From the NCBI GenBank assembly GCA_017441925.1, contig JAFRUE010000006.1, forward strand, positions 1 to 64,000: a stretch of DNA of 64,000 nt, given 5' to 3'. Shown here one piece after another: positions 43,439 to 52,314 of the stretch; position 1 is the first letter of the stretch; each line of letters opens with the position of its first letter. The notes under the pieces are model-generated. The model searched no databases, was not told the origin of the DNA, and saw nothing but the letters and a program-made list of their open reading frames with translations. A program made the position numbers and the translations under genes. The DNA comes from Bacillota bacterium. GTDB lineage: Bacteria; Bacillota; Clostridia; Lachnospirales; Bianqueaceae.

Positions 43439-43612
43439 TCATGGCGGACCTGCAGCTTTGGCTGGGGCTCTTGCCCCGATACAGGGAATGTACCTGATGA
43501 ATGGGTATTCAGTTGTCAAGGTTCTTCGAGAAGCTTTCATGCCTCTCACGTGGTAGATCACGGGAAAGGGAAAAATATAAGGCTTCAGGAAAAATATTTT
43601 GAAATCTTTCAT
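43439..43612 (-). CDS. Possible leader peptide gene of 57 codons
   Basis: The ATG at 43610-43612 has an ideal AAGGAGG 6 nt upstream and follows the terminator at 43643-43679. The product is hydrophobic then basic (MKDFKIFFLKPYIFPFPVIY at the start). Half of it overlaps the 33-bp motif shared with the left end, where the frame is not kept. It may be a short leader whose translation affects parAB, or only a structured RNA. No other gene is seen in 43155-43980. Confidence 0.4.
   Translation of the reverse strand: MKDFKIFFLKPYIFPFPVIYHVRGMKASRRTLTTEYPFIRYIPCIGARAPAKAAGPP
43550..43582. repeat. 33-bp motif shared with the other end of the ICE (right copy)
   Basis: It begins GTGGTAGATCACG and ends AAATATAAGG, matching 8404-8436 in the same orientation with two small differences. 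It lies about 400 nt before parA. Confidence 0.6.
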
Positions 43613-43642
43613 AGCGACCTCCTTTCCGGAATTCTCGGAAAC

Positions 43643-43679
43643 AAAAAAAGCCCCGACTTCCACATTGGGAAATCGGGGC
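43643..43679 (-). terminator. Strong terminator or attenuator before the parAB region
   Basis: On the minus strand GCCCCGATTTCC pairs with GGAAGTCGGGGC across a short loop and is followed by TTTTTTT. It would stop transcripts entering from the rpsI side or attenuate a promoter in 43690-43980. A ribosome site and small frame follow directly. Confidence 0.85.
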
Positions 43680-43718
43680 GATTGTAAACACATATGGTAT
43701 CCCTAAGTACAAAAGGGA

Positions 43719-43973
43719 TCAAATCTCGTCAGAGTTTTCCATAAACCGGGCCAAATCTCTTCAGACGTTTTAAGAAGTTCGGGTGTACGTACAAATGGCA
43801 TTCCTTCAAATCGGACACGGACTGTTTTCACTACTCCTGGGATGCCGATTTGAAAAATTTTTTGCCATATTTTGTAGCCCATTAGGGTGTAAAAATGGCC
43901 GTTCCATTGTCATTAACCCATCTTTTCTAGGATAAACCTCTTCAAAAATCGTCAAATTTCGTCAGGCGATTTT
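43719..43973. repeat. Three direct repeats near attR, candidate integrase arm sites
   Basis: Copies at 43719-43738, 43751-43771 and 43951-43973 share the consensus CAAATYTCKTCAGRSG followed by TTTT. The first two are 32 nt apart; the third lies about 100 nt from the attR core. Tyrosine integrases of ICEs bind such short repeats with their N-terminal domain. Confidence 0.6.
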
Positions 43974-43980
43974 GAAAATG

Positions 43981-44015
43981 AAAAACCCCGGAAACCGCAT
44001 GATTCCGGGGTTTTT
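43981..44015 (-). terminator. rpsI: Terminator of rpsI supplied by the ICE
   Basis: AAAAACCCCGGAA pairs with TTCCGGGGTTTTT across a short loop; T-runs flank both sides, so it may act in both directions. It lies 19 nt after the rpsI stop and inside the ICE boundary. It closely resembles the host terminator at 5115-5146. Confidence 0.85.
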
Positions 44016-44034
44016 GAGGCCTTCTGAGTCTCGA

Positions 44035-44430
44035 TTATCGCTTCGAGAACTGGGGTGCGCGACGTGCGGCTTTGAGGCCGTACTTCTTACGCTCTTTCAT
44101 ACGAGGGTCACGGGTAAGCAGTCCCGCTCTCTTCAGAGGAGCACGCATGGTCTCGTCGACTTCCAGAAGGGCTCTGGAGATGCCGTGACGGATCGCTCCG
44201 GCCTGGCCGGTGTAGCCGCCGCCGACGACGTCAACGCGTACGTCGTACTTGCCTTCCGTCTCAGTTACAGAGAAAGGCTGACGAACGATATTCTTAAGGA
44301 TCTCAGTGCCGAAATATTCATCAAGCGGCTTCTTGTTGACAATGATCTCGCCGTTTCCGGGAGTCAGATATACACGGGCAACGCTGGTCTTTCTTCTTCC
44401 GGTTCCGTAGTACTGAACTGTCATCTTCAT
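44035..44430 (-). CDS. rpsI: 30S ribosomal protein S9
   Basis: The 131-residue protein matches S9 along its length ([34 protein letters not shown]) and ends RRAPQFSKR, the tail that reaches the ribosomal P site. The gene is second in the rplM-rpsI unit. The last 12 codons (44035-44071) lie inside the ICE, so the present gene is a host-element hybrid. The protein sequence is kept intact, which explains why integration is tolerated. Confidence 0.97.
   Translation of the reverse strand: MKMTVQYYGTGRRKTSVARVYLTPGNGEIIVNKKPLDEYFGTEILKNIVRQPFSVTETEGKYDVRVDVVGGGYTGQAGAIRHGISRALLEVDETMRAPLKRAGLLTRDPRMKERKKYGLKAARRAPQFSKR
44072..44084. other. attR core of the ICE inside rpsI
   Basis: TTGAGGCCGTACT is identical to 5207-5219. 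It encodes part of YGLK near the S9 C-terminus. Bases to the left (44035-44071) are element-derived; bases to the right are host rpsI. Confidence 0.8.
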
Positions 44431-44441
44431 GCTCTCCTTTC

Positions 44442-44876
44442 TTATGCCTTGATCTCAAGCTTCTCAGGTTTCTGAGCGGCCTGCTCGTGCTCCGGTCCTG
44501 CATAGACCCAGAGCTTAGAAATCATCTGCTTGCCGATGGCGTTCTTGGGAAGCATTCCCTTAACAGCGAGCCTGAAGGCTCTCTCCGGATTCTTGTCCAT
44601 CATCTGCCTTGCGGTGGTTTCTCTGTTGCCGCCGGGCTGTCCGGTATGGGTAACATAGACCTTCTGATCCAGCTTCTTGCCGGTGAAAACGATCTTGGCT
44701 GCGTTAACGACGATTACGTTGTCTCCCATGTCGATAAAGGGAGTAAATTCAGGTTTATTCTTACCGCGCAGGATGGTTGCTACCTGAGAGGCCACACGGC
44801 CCATCGGAAGTCCGGCTGCGTCGATGACATACCATTTTCTCTCGATATTCTTCGCACTCGGAATAAATGTCTTCAT
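44442..44876 (-). CDS. rplM: 50S ribosomal protein L13
   Basis: 144 residues from the ATG at 44876, the normal L13 length ([35 protein letters not shown]). A GTG five codons earlier would sit directly on the AAAGGAG site and is unlikely. It precedes rpsI by 11 nt. It has its own promoter and a leader of about 80 nt, which may hold the L13 autoregulatory element known in Firmicutes. Confidence 0.96.
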   Translation of the reverse strand: MKTFIPSAKNIERKWYVIDAAGLPMGRVASQVATILRGKNKPEFTPFIDMGDNVIVVNAAKIVFTGKKLDQKVYVTHTGQPGGNRETTARQMMDKNPERAFRLAVKGMLPKNAIGKQMISKLWVYAGPEHEQAAQKPEKLEIKA

Positions 44877-44965
44877 TAGAACAATGTCCACTCCTTTAAT
44901 ATTTACGAACTCTATCAGGTCCGACCGGGGCTGTGGTTCAGATCCCTATAAAGTCACGCTCGAAC

Positions 44966-44994
44966 AGTATAGAACAAATAAAATGTGATGTCAA
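44966..44994 (-). promoter_or_regulatory. Promoter of rplM-rpsI
   Basis: On the minus strand TTGACA (44989-44994) and TATACT (44966-44971) are 17 nt apart. The leader downstream, with an ACAGCCCCGGTCGGACCTG stretch, may fold as an L13 leader; that is not proven here. Confidence 0.85.
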
Positions 44995-45079
44995 GCCCTT
45001 TTCGGCTATTTTAAACAAATTTTCCCGACTTTTCTCCTGTGCGGGACGGCTGAAAGAGCACTTCCTCCGGTCTTTTGCC

Positions 45080-45108
45080 TTGCAATTGTTTCCCGGGTAT
45101 GTTAGGAT
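45080..45108 (+). promoter_or_regulatory. Promoter of the GH105 gene
   Basis: TTGCAA (45080-45085) and TAGGAT (45103-45108) are 17 nt apart, 30 nt before the GH105 start codon. A GGAGGA ribosome site follows. Confidence 0.65.
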
Positions 45109-45137
45109 ATCACTAACAAAGCAGGAGGACATATCAA

Positions 45138-46331
45138 ATGGATAAAATCACTGTACAGGAAGCAATGAAGCGGGCGCAGTTTTACGTAGATGATCTGACG
45201 GTCGATTCACCCGTAAACGATCCCGTTGAGGTAATCACCAACGAAAACCGCTTTTTCAGCTGGGACAATGAGCATCGCAGTCCTGATACCAAGCCGTATC
45301 TTTTCAACTGGAGCTACTACAACGGAGTCATCATGGAAGGTCTGTATTACATCTATCAGCAGACCGGAAACGAACGCTATCTGCAGTACGCCTCTTCCTA
45401 TATCAAAGCGATGCTGACAGAGGACGAGAACGGCCATGTGTCCCTGAACCGCCGTACCGCCGGATATGTGGACCATCACGGGCTGGACTGCTATAAAACC
45501 GCTTCTCTGGTCACGCTTCTGGCTGAGAACGATCCCAAATGCGCCCAGCTCGCCGCGGATCTCTACCGGGATCTGACCGATACAGACCACATCAACTCCA
45601 AGGGCAACTGCGTCGCGGTCGATTTTGCTGAAGACGCTCTCGGCGGCAATTACTGGCACTCCTGGGCAAGCGGCAATCCTCCCAAATACAAAGTATGGCT
45701 GGACGGACTGTATATGGCCCAGCCTTTCCTCACACGATACGCGGCCCGCATCGGCGACCGCGCGCAGCAGGAAAAAATAACCCAGAGGATGCTCTGGGTC
45801 GCTGAAAACATGCTGAGTCCGGAAGGTCTCCTGTATCATGGAGCCAATTCCGCTGAAGACGTCTGCCCGTATCACTGGCTTCGCTCTATCGGCTGGTATG
45901 CCATGGCGGTCGTAGACGTGCTGGAATATCTGCCGGACGATCTCGCAGCCAGACTCGCGCCAGTTGTCAAGACCGTCGCCGACGGCATGCTCAGATTCCA
46001 GGATCCGGAGAGCGGAATGTGGCCCAACCTTGTCAATAAGCCTGTGACGGATACCAACCGGCTTGAGACCAGCGGTACGGTCATGATCATCTACATGCTG
46101 CTGAAAGGCGTCCGTCTGGGCGTCCTGCCGGAGAGCTATAAGTCCGCTGCGGAAAAAGCTTTCACCGGCACAGTGGAACTTGAGCTTGACGGGACACATC
46201 TGCATGATATCTATCTGATGGCTGCCGCCAACAATACGAACAACTACGAGATTCCGGACTATTACAAGACCGACGAAGGCAAAGGCGCCGGTCCTTTCAT
46301 CATGGCTTATTCGGAAATGATCCGGAGATAA
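45138..46331 (+). CDS. GH105 unsaturated uronyl hydrolase (YteR/RhiN-like)
   Basis: The 397-residue protein has the (alpha/alpha)6-barrel pattern of GH88/GH105 enzymes (FNWSYYNGVIMEGLYYIYQQ, VWLDGLYMAQPFL with candidate catalytic D189, RSIGWYAMAVVDVLEYLP). These cytoplasmic enzymes remove unsaturated uronic acid residues left by pectin or glycan lyases. There is no signal peptide. It stands alone on the plus strand between truA and rplM, breaking a conserved ribosomal block. An SDR dehydrogenase at 53.0 kb could act in the same uronate route, but the link is inferred. Confidence 0.88.
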   Translation: MDKITVQEAMKRAQFYVDDLTVDSPVNDPVEVITNENRFFSWDNEHRSPDTKPYLFNWSYYNGVIMEGLYYIYQQTGNERYLQYASSYIKAMLTEDENGHVSLNRRTAGYVDHHGLDCYKTASLVTLLAENDPKCAQLAADLYRDLTDTDHINSKGNCVAVDFAEDALGGNYWHSWASGNPPKYKVWLDGLYMAQPFLTRYAARIGDRAQQEKITQRMLWVAENMLSPEGLLYHGANSAEDVCPYHWLRSIGWYAMAVVDVLEYLPDDLAARLAPVVKTVADGMLRFQDPESGMWPNLVNKPVTDTNRLETSGTVMIIYMLLKGVRLGVLPESYKSAAEKAFTGTVELELDGTHLHDIYLMAAANNTNNYEIPDYYKTDEGKGAGPFIMAYSEMIRR

Positions 46332-46335
46332 AGGC

Positions 46336-47091
46336 TTAACGTCCGCCGTACTCTACCCGCATCAGGCACAGTCCCTGCGGCGGCGCCGTAACGCCCGCGA
46401 TCGTGCGGTCTTTCGTCTCGATCGCCTGCCGGATGATGTCCTCCGGGAGCCTGCCGCGTCCGACGTCGGCAAGTGTCCCCGCGATAATCCGTACCATGTT
46501 ATAAAGAAAACCGTTCCCTGTCACTTCGATCCGGATGATCTGCGGATCCGAGGCGTCCCTGTAGACGTCCGCGCTGTAGATTGTCCGGACCGTTGTTTTT
46601 GATTGTCTTTGTGCGGAACTCAAGGCTGTAAAATCGTGCTCGCCGACAAGATCCTGCGCTGCGCGCCGCATAGCATCAATGTCCATCGGCTCGTGAATGT
46701 GCGTCATGTACAATCTGTACTGGGGCAACAGGAATGTCCCGTTATAATAGGAATAGCAATATGTCTTTCTTTTTGCTTCGAACTGCGGATTGAAATCCGT
46801 TTCTGTCTCCTCGGCATCAAGCACCCGGATATCCTCCGGCAGACAGCTGTTGAGCGCAAGGGACAGTTTCCGGACCGGGATCGGATACTCGAGCGTCACC
46901 GCTGCGACCTGTCCCCGGGCATGCACGCCCGCGTCGGTCCGTCCCGAAGCATCTACACGCACTTCCTCATGAAAAAGCGTATAAAAAGCCTCTTCCAGCT
47001 TCTGCTGGATGCTGATCCCGTTATTCTGGCGCTGCCAGCCTACGTAATCCGTGCCGTCGTATGCGACCGTCATTCGGATCCGACGGCTCAT
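46336..47091 (-). CDS. truA: tRNA pseudouridine synthase A
   Basis: The 251-residue protein has the TruA signature with catalytic Asp in GRTDAGVHARGQ and the opening MTVAYDGTDYVGWQRQ. It modifies positions 38-40 of tRNA anticodon stems. Its start overlaps the ecfT stop by 4 nt, so it is the last gene of the ecfA1-ecfA2-ecfT-truA operon. It converges with the GH105 gene with a gap of 4 nt and no visible terminator between them. Confidence 0.96.
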   Translation of the reverse strand: MSRRIRMTVAYDGTDYVGWQRQNNGISIQQKLEEAFYTLFHEEVRVDASGRTDAGVHARGQVAAVTLEYPIPVRKLSLALNSCLPEDIRVLDAEETETDFNPQFEAKRKTYCYSYYNGTFLLPQYRLYMTHIHEPMDIDAMRRAAQDLVGEHDFTALSSAQRQSKTTVRTIYSADVYRDASDPQIIRIEVTGNGFLYNMVRIIAGTLADVGRGRLPEDIIRQAIETKDRTIAGVTAPPQGLCLMRVEYGGR

Positions 47092-47927
47092 ATCGTCCCT
47101 CCGGTATTGGTAAGGAACGGTGCGAGCGGCAGGAACCGTGACGCGATCAGCAGCGCAGCTCCGAGGATCAGGATCAGATAAGCGATTCTGTCCTGTTTCG
47201 TATATTTCAGTTCTTTCATTCGCGTACGGCCGGAATCGCCGCGGTAGCAGCGGGATTCCATCGCGGTCGCGAGATCGTCCGCCCGGCGGAAGGCTGAGAT
47301 GAACAGCGGTACAAGGATCGGGACCATCGCTTTGGCCCTCTCGATCAGGTTGCCCGTCTCAAAATCCGCTCCGCGCGCCTGCTGCGCTTTCATGATCTTG
47401 TCCGTCTCCTCGAGCAGGATCGGGATGAAACGCAGCGCGATGCTCATCATCATGGAGATCTCGTGCACAGGAATATGGATCTTCTTAAGCGGACGCATCG
47501 CCTTCTCCATGCCGTCGGTCAACGACAGCGGAGTCGTCGTCAGTGTCATCAGCGAACTGCCAAGAACAAGCAGGATCAGGCGCAGTCCCAGGAAGAACGC
47601 GTTCTTGACGCCGCGGTCCGTGATCGTGATGATCCAGAAACGCACAAGAACTGTCCCGTCTTTGATCAGGAAAAGATTCATGACCACGGAGAAGACCAGC
47701 AGGATCACGATGGTCTTGAGTCCCCTGACCATGTAGGAAAACGGAATGCGGGAGAGCTTCACGACAGCCGCGAACATCGCGAGCGCAAGCAGGAAGCCTA
47801 CCGCGTTATTGACAAAAAAGATCGATATGATGAACAGAAATGTCCCCGCGAGCTTGACCCGCGGATCCAGGCGGTGTACCGGAGAGTCCACCGGATAATA
47901 CTGTCCGATCGTAATATCCCGTAACAT
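47088..47927 (-). CDS. ecfT: ECF transporter transmembrane subunit EcfT
   Basis: The 279-residue protein has about six membrane helices and the two coupling motifs of EcfT (QQARGADFETGN and MESRCYRGDSGR), which contact the two ATPases. It forms the shared energy module for vitamin and metal S-components. It overlaps the ecfA2 stop by one base. Confidence 0.94.
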   Translation of the reverse strand: MLRDITIGQYYPVDSPVHRLDPRVKLAGTFLFIISIFFVNNAVGFLLALAMFAAVVKLSRIPFSYMVRGLKTIVILLVFSVVMNLFLIKDGTVLVRFWIITITDRGVKNAFFLGLRLILLVLGSSLMTLTTTPLSLTDGMEKAMRPLKKIHIPVHEISMMMSIALRFIPILLEETDKIMKAQQARGADFETGNLIERAKAMVPILVPLFISAFRRADDLATAMESRCYRGDSGRTRMKELKYTKQDRIAYLILILGAALLIASRFLPLAPFLTNTGGTI

Positions 47928-48790
47928 TACGCCTCTCCTTTTCCGAAAAGCTCCACAAGCTTTTCTTCCATATCTTCGATCCGGAGAATGTCATCCGGTA
48001 TGTCGAAGCCGCGTTCCCTGAGCATCGCGCTGAGCACGGACAGTTCCGGCACCGCAAGTCCCATTTCCTCAAGTTCCGTTCGGTGGCGGAAAACCTCTGC
48101 CGGCGTATCATCGTAGCGGAGCTTCCCGTGATCCATGACCAGGATCCGGTCCACATACTGAGCGACATCGTCCATGCTGTGGCTTACCAGGATCACCGCC
48201 ATACCTGTCCTGTCGCGGAGCGCCGCGATCCTCTCGAACAGTTCGTCCCGGCCCTGCGGATCCAGTCCGGCAGCCGGTTCATCCAGGATCAGGACCTCCG
48301 GGCGCATCGCAAGAACACCTGCCAGCGCGACTCTGCGTTTCTGTCCGCCGGACAGATCGAACGGCGATTTCTCGTAATATTGCTTATCCAGACCGACGAG
48401 ATCCAGTGCCCACTCCACTCGTTCGTTGATCTCTTCCTCCGAAAGCTTCATATTATGCGGACCAAATGCCACATCTTTATAGACCGTCATTTCGAAGAGC
48501 TGGTTCTCCGGATACTGGAAGACCAGTCCGACTTTCTGCCGGATCTCTCGGCGGCGTGACTTCTGCTCCGGGTCGAAAATATTTTTACCGTTATAAAGGA
48601 CTTCACCCTCTGACGGCTCAAGCAGCGCGTTCAGTGTCTGGATCAGGGTCGATTTACCGGAACCGGTATGTCCGATCAGGCCGATGAATTCCCCGCCGTT
48701 AACGGTGAAGCTGACGTCCGACAGTGCCGCGAGCTCAAAAGGAGTTCCGGCCTCATATAAATAGCTTACGTGCCTGACTTCAATCGACAT
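47927..48790 (-). CDS. ecfA2: ECF transporter ATPase EcfA2
   Basis: The 287-residue ATPase has Walker [13 protein letters not shown], signature [13 protein letters not shown] and Walker [21 protein letters not shown] lies before the ATG. It overlaps the ecfA1 end by 25 nt. With EcfA1 it powers uptake through EcfT and S-components such as the one at 56.3 kb. Confidence 0.94.
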   Translation of the reverse strand: MSIEVRHVSYLYEAGTPFELAALSDVSFTVNGGEFIGLIGHTGSGKSTLIQTLNALLEPSEGEVLYNGKNIFDPEQKSRRREIRQKVGLVFQYPENQLFEMTVYKDVAFGPHNMKLSEEEINERVEWALDLVGLDKQYYEKSPFDLSGGQKRRVALAGVLAMRPEVLILDEPAAGLDPQGRDELFERIAALRDRTGMAVILVSHSMDDVAQYVDRILVMDHGKLRYDDTPAEVFRHRTELEEMGLAVPELSVLSAMLRERGFDIPDDILRIEDMEEKLVELFGKGEA

Positions 48791-49629
48791 AACTCCTCCG
48801 TCATCTCTTCCATCGTCATAACGTCCGCCCGTACGGCGATACCGTGTTTACGCAGCCTCCAGGCAAGTTCTGTCGCCTGGGGCACATCCAGCCCCAGTTC
48901 CTTCATACGGTCAACCTGTGAGAAAACTTCTCTCGGGCTCCCGCTCAGTACGACGCTTCCCCGGTCCATCACAACAATGCGGTCCGCCTTGGCCGCTTCG
49001 TCCATATGATGGGTGATGTACAGGATCGTGATCCCTTTCTCCCGGTTCAGATAATTGATGGTCTCCATGACCTCTCTGCGTCCGGAAGGATCAAGCATTG
49101 CTGTCGGCTCATCCAGAATAATACAGTCCGGCTCCATCGCGAGGATCCCCGCGACGGCGACACGCTGCTTCTGCCCGCCCGACAGCTTATTCGGGGAAGC
49201 ATTCCGGTATTCGTCCATGTGTACACTTGCAAGGCCCATATTAACGTTCTCGACGATCTTGGGCGGCGCGAAGCCCAGATTCTCCGGGCCGAAAGCAACG
49301 TCTTCCTCGACGATCGACGCGATGATCTGGTTGTCCGGATTCTGGAAGACCATCCCGGCCTTTTTCCGGATATCCCAAAGCTTATCGTCATCCTTGGTAT
49401 TCATGCCCTCTACGAACATGTCGCCTTCCGTCGGAAGGAACAAGGCGTTCACATGCCTGGCAAGCGTGGATTTGCCTGATCCGTTGTGGCCGAGGATCGC
49501 AACGAACTCCCCTTTGCGCACCTTAAGGTCCACACGGTCGACGGCTCTTGTTTTGCCGGTTTCCGCGCCGTTCTCGTCAAAAACGGCATAATCATAGGAA
49601 ACCTTCTCGGCCTCAAGCATCCATTCCAT
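48766..49629 (-). CDS. ecfA1: ECF transporter ATPase EcfA1
   Basis: The 287-residue ATPase has Walker [14 protein letters not shown], signature [13 protein letters not shown] and Walker [14 protein letters not shown]. It is the first gene of the ecfA1-ecfA2-ecfT-truA operon and follows the rplQ terminator. The order rplQ-ecfA1-ecfA2-ecfT-truA is the common one in Firmicutes. Confidence 0.94.
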   Translation of the reverse strand: MEWMLEAEKVSYDYAVFDENGAETGKTRAVDRVDLKVRKGEFVAILGHNGSGKSTLARHVNALFLPTEGDMFVEGMNTKDDDKLWDIRKKAGMVFQNPDNQIIASIVEEDVAFGPENLGFAPPKIVENVNMGLASVHMDEYRNASPNKLSGGQKQRVAVAGILAMEPDCIILDEPTAMLDPSGRREVMETINYLNREKGITILYITHHMDEAAKADRIVVMDRGSVVLSGSPREVFSQVDRMKELGLDVPQATELAWRLRKHGIAVRADVMTMEEMTEELCRLKSGT

Positions 49630-49691
49630 ATAAGTATCCTCCTTGCGGCTGCATAAGTCCGCCGGATCAGCTTTACAGCTGTGATAAAACC

Positions 49692-49727
49692 ATGAAAGAA
49701 AACGGGTCCGTCTTGCGGCGAACCCGT
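49692..49727 (-). terminator. Terminator after rplQ
   Basis: On the minus strand ACGGGTTCGCCGCAAG-ACGG-ACCCGT forms a stem followed by TTTCTTTC. It separates the rpsM-rplQ operon from ecfA1; part of the transcripts may read through. Confidence 0.8.
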
Positions 49728-49737
49728 TCTTTTCTCA

Positions 49738-50277
49738 TTATACCAGCTCGATGATCGCCATCTCAGCGGCGTCTCCCTTGCGGGGACCGATCTTAACGAT
49801 ACGGGTGTAGCCGCCCTTACGGTTGTCGTACTTCGGGCCGATCTCGTCGAACATCTTGGCAGCAAGGTCAACCTTCTTGCTCAGGCTGCGCTTCTTGACT
49901 CCGTCAGCCGGCGTCTCGGTGATGTCGTAGAATACCTGCAGCATCTGACGGCGGGCATGCAGACGGGAAGGATTATCCTTCTTGATGGTCTTGGTGATCT
50001 CTTCATATACCGTGACCATCTTGCCTTCGCTGTTCTTCTCTTTAACTCTCTTGCCGTCCGCGGTCTTCTTGGGGACCTTCTGCGTAACGGTAACAGTCTC
50101 ATAATTATCTTTCTCACGAACCGCCAGTGTTATCAGCTTTTCGGCGATCTTGCGGACCTCCTTGGCGCGGGTAACGGTGGTCGTAATCTTGCCATGATAC
50201 AACAGATTCGTAACCAGGCTCCTCAGCATAGCTTTGCGCTGGGATGAGGTTCTCCCGAGCTTTCTGTATCCAGCCAT
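49738..50277 (-). CDS. rplQ: 50S ribosomal protein L17 with an internal insertion
   Basis: The 179-residue protein is longer than the usual 115-130. The L17 N-terminus ([20 protein letters not shown]) and C-terminus ([20 protein letters not shown]) are normal. About 50 extra, very charged residues lie between ([20 protein letters not shown] and onward). Similar insertions occur in other Lachnospiraceae-type clostridia. It is the last gene of the rpsM-rpsK-rpsD-rpoA-rplQ operon. Confidence 0.96.
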   Translation of the reverse strand: MAGYRKLGRTSSQRKAMLRSLVTNLLYHGKITTTVTRAKEVRKIAEKLITLAVREKDNYETVTVTQKVPKKTADGKRVKEKNSEGKMVTVYEEITKTIKKDNPSRLHARRQMLQVFYDITETPADGVKKRSLSKKVDLAAKMFDEIGPKYDNRKGGYTRIVKIGPRKGDAAEMAIIELV

Positions 50278-50298
50278 ATTATACCTCCCGATATGTTA

Positions 50299-51261
50299 TC
50301 ATTCTTCGTTGGATTTAAGCTTCAGATGAAGCTCTTCCAGCTTTCCAAGCACTTCGTCCAGAGACTTGCGTCCGAGATTCCGTACTTTCATCATTTCTTC
50401 TTCTGTCCGGGATGTCAGATCTTCCACCGTATTGATGCCCGCGCGCTTCAGACAGTTGTAAGAGCGTACAGACAGATCCAGTTCTTCGATCGTCATCTCC
50501 AGGGCCTTTTCCTTCTCGTCAGGATCCTTGGTGACCATAATGTCGGTATCCTTTGCTTTGTCGGACAAATTGATGAACAGCGCCAGATGGTCGTTCATGA
50601 TCTTGGCAGCCAGACTGACTGCTTCCTGGGGACGGATCGTTCCCTTGGTCCAGACTTCAAGCGTCAGCTTATCATAATCGATATTCTGACCGACACGGGT
50701 ATTCTCGACTGTGAAGTTTGCGCGCTCCACAGGCGTGTACAGGGAATCTACCGGAATGACTCCGATGGCCTGTCCTGCCTTCTTGTTCTTATCCGCGCCG
50801 ACATAACCCCGTCCGGTCGTGACCTCGAGTTCCATGGAGAGATGATTGCTCTCTCCGCCCGAAAGCGTCGCGATGACAAGGTCAGGATTGGTGATCTCTA
50901 CCAGACTCTGGTCGATCTTGATATCAGAAGCGTGCACAACACCCTCGCCCTGGTAATCGATATAGGCGGTCAGGGGCTCCTCAAACTCGGAGACAGCGCG
51001 CAGCGCCAGATTCTTGATATTCAGAATGATGTCAGACACATCCTCTTTAACACCGGGGATGGTGCTGAACTCATGCAGGACTCCCTCGATCCGGATGCTG
51101 GAAACAGCGGTACCCGGCAGAGAAGAAAGCATAATTCTGCGCAAAGAGTTCCCTAACGTGATTCCGTAGCCACGTTCCAGAGGCTCGACCACGAAGCACC
51201 CGTACTTCCCGTCTTCCGATATATTCGAAACTTCAATACGTGGTTTCTCAAATTCTAACAC
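50299..51261 (-). CDS. rpoA: RNA polymerase alpha subunit
   Basis: The 320-residue protein has the alpha N-terminal assembly domain ([20 protein letters not shown]) and the C-terminal helix-hairpin-helix domain ([20 protein letters not shown]) that binds UP elements and regulators. Length is standard. Gene order and 20-30-nt gaps fit the alpha operon. Confidence 0.97.
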   Translation of the reverse strand: MLEFEKPRIEVSNISEDGKYGCFVVEPLERGYGITLGNSLRRIMLSSLPGTAVSSIRIEGVLHEFSTIPGVKEDVSDIILNIKNLALRAVSEFEEPLTAYIDYQGEGVVHASDIKIDQSLVEITNPDLVIATLSGGESNHLSMELEVTTGRGYVGADKNKKAGQAIGVIPVDSLYTPVERANFTVENTRVGQNIDYDKLTLEVWTKGTIRPQEAVSLAAKIMNDHLALFINLSDKAKDTDIMVTKDPDEKEKALEMTIEELDLSVRSYNCLKRAGINTVEDLTSRTEEEMMKVRNLGRKSLDEVLGKLEELHLKLKSNEE

Positions 51262-51287
51262 AGGGATCCTCCTTTACTTCGCGTTAA

Positions 51288-51881
51288 TTATTTGGAATAC
51301 AACTCGACGATCAGCATCTCGTCAACCGGAACGTCGATCTGCTCACGGGTAGGCAGAGCGTTTACGGTAGCTTCGAAAGCTTCCGTGTTCGCGGTGAGCC
51401 ATTCGGGAACGATGCGTCCGCTCGTTACATCCAGAATGTCCTTCATGCGCTGATAGGTCTTGTTCTTTTCCTTGATCTCGATCTTGTCTCCGGGCTTGAC
51501 CTGATAAGAAGGAATGTTGACTGTCTTGCCGTTGACCAGGACGAATTTGTGCTCTACGATCTGGCGAGCCTCGCGGCGGGTCCTTGCCCATGCCAGACGG
51601 AAGATGATATTGTCAAGACGGGTCTCAAGCTGGATCATCAGATTCAGACCGGTCATGCCCTTCATGCGAAGAGCCTTCTCATAATAATTGCGGAACGGCT
51701 TCTCCAGAACGCCATAGATGAACTTGGCCTTCTGCTTCTCACGAAGCTGGGTGCCATACTCGCTGACCTTACGGTTCGTTCTCTTAAGCTGTCTCTTGGA
51801 AGTCTTGCTGATGCCTAAATACATCGGTTCGAGGCCAAGAGAACGGCATCTTTTCAGAATGGGATCTCTATTAACTGCCAT
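51288..51881 (-). CDS. rpsD: 30S ribosomal protein S4
   Basis: The 197-residue protein has the S4 RNA-binding domain (LDNIIFRLAWARTRREARQI, VEHKFVLVNGKTVNIPSYQV). S4 starts 30S assembly and, in many bacteria, represses its own operon by binding the rpsM leader. It lacks the N-terminal Cys zinc cluster (the start is VNRDPILKRCRSLGL). Confidence 0.97.
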   Translation of the reverse strand: MAVNRDPILKRCRSLGLEPMYLGISKTSKRQLKRTNRKVSEYGTQLREKQKAKFIYGVLEKPFRNYYEKALRMKGMTGLNLMIQLETRLDNIIFRLAWARTRREARQIVEHKFVLVNGKTVNIPSYQVKPGDKIEIKEKNKTYQRMKDILDVTSGRIVPEWLTANTEAFEATVNALPTREQIDVPVDEMLIVELYSK

Positions 51882-51897
51882 TGTCTATACCTCCCTA

Positions 51898-52299
51898 TTA
51901 AACTCTTCTGCGCTTAGGCGGACGGCATCCGTTATGCGGAACCGGGGTAACGTCCGTGATCATGGTAACTTCCAGACCTGCTACCTGCAGAGCGCGGATC
52001 GCGGACTCACGTCCTGCGCCGGGGCCCTTTACGTAGACTTCGACCGTCTTGAGACCATGCTCCATAGCAGCTCTTGCTGCTGTCTCGGCTGCCATCTGCG
52101 CAGCATAAGGAGTATTCTTACGGGATCCTCTGAATCCCAGTCCGCCAGCGCTTGCCCAGGACAGAGCGTTGCCGGCAGTGTCGGTCATCGTAACGATGGT
52201 ATTGTTAAATGTTGACTGAATATGCGCCTGACCCTTTTCAACGTTCTTGCGGTTACGACGGCGCGCAGCTCTCCTGGCTGCTGAATCATTTCTTGCCAT
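51898..52299 (-). CDS. rpsK: 30S ribosomal protein S11
   Basis: The 133-residue protein matches S11 ([37 protein letters not shown] end). It lies between rpsM and rpsD with short gaps, in the usual order. Confidence 0.97.
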   Translation of the reverse strand: MARNDSAARRAARRRNRKNVEKGQAHIQSTFNNTIVTMTDTAGNALSWASAGGLGFRGSRKNTPYAAQMAAETAARAAMEHGLKTVEVYVKGPGAGRESAIRALQVAGLEVTMITDVTPVPHNGCRPPKRRRV

Positions 52300-52314
52300 T
52301 TCCTAACCTCCTGA

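Larger units (their letters stand above)
5207..44084. mobile_element. Integrative and conjugative element of Tn1549/CTn type in the 3' end of rpsI (about 38.9 kb)
   Basis: The boundaries are the 13-bp direct repeats at 5207-5219 and 44072-44084. The element has all expected modules: two tyrosine integrases and an excisionase at the left end, a LexA-like/ImmA-like control block, a Gram-positive type IV secretion operon, relaxase and mobC beside a hairpin-rich candidate oriT, ArdC anti-restriction proteins, surface proteins, and parAB at the right end. No key transfer gene looks broken, so it may still be mobile. IS66 insertions and small cargo genes interrupt it at 11.2-15.4 kb and 31.4-32.5 kb. 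Confidence 0.9.

Noticed and set aside
45207-46205. 332-codon minus-strand frame opposite the GH105 gene
   Set aside because: Shadow of a well-matched glycoside hydrolase on the plus strand.
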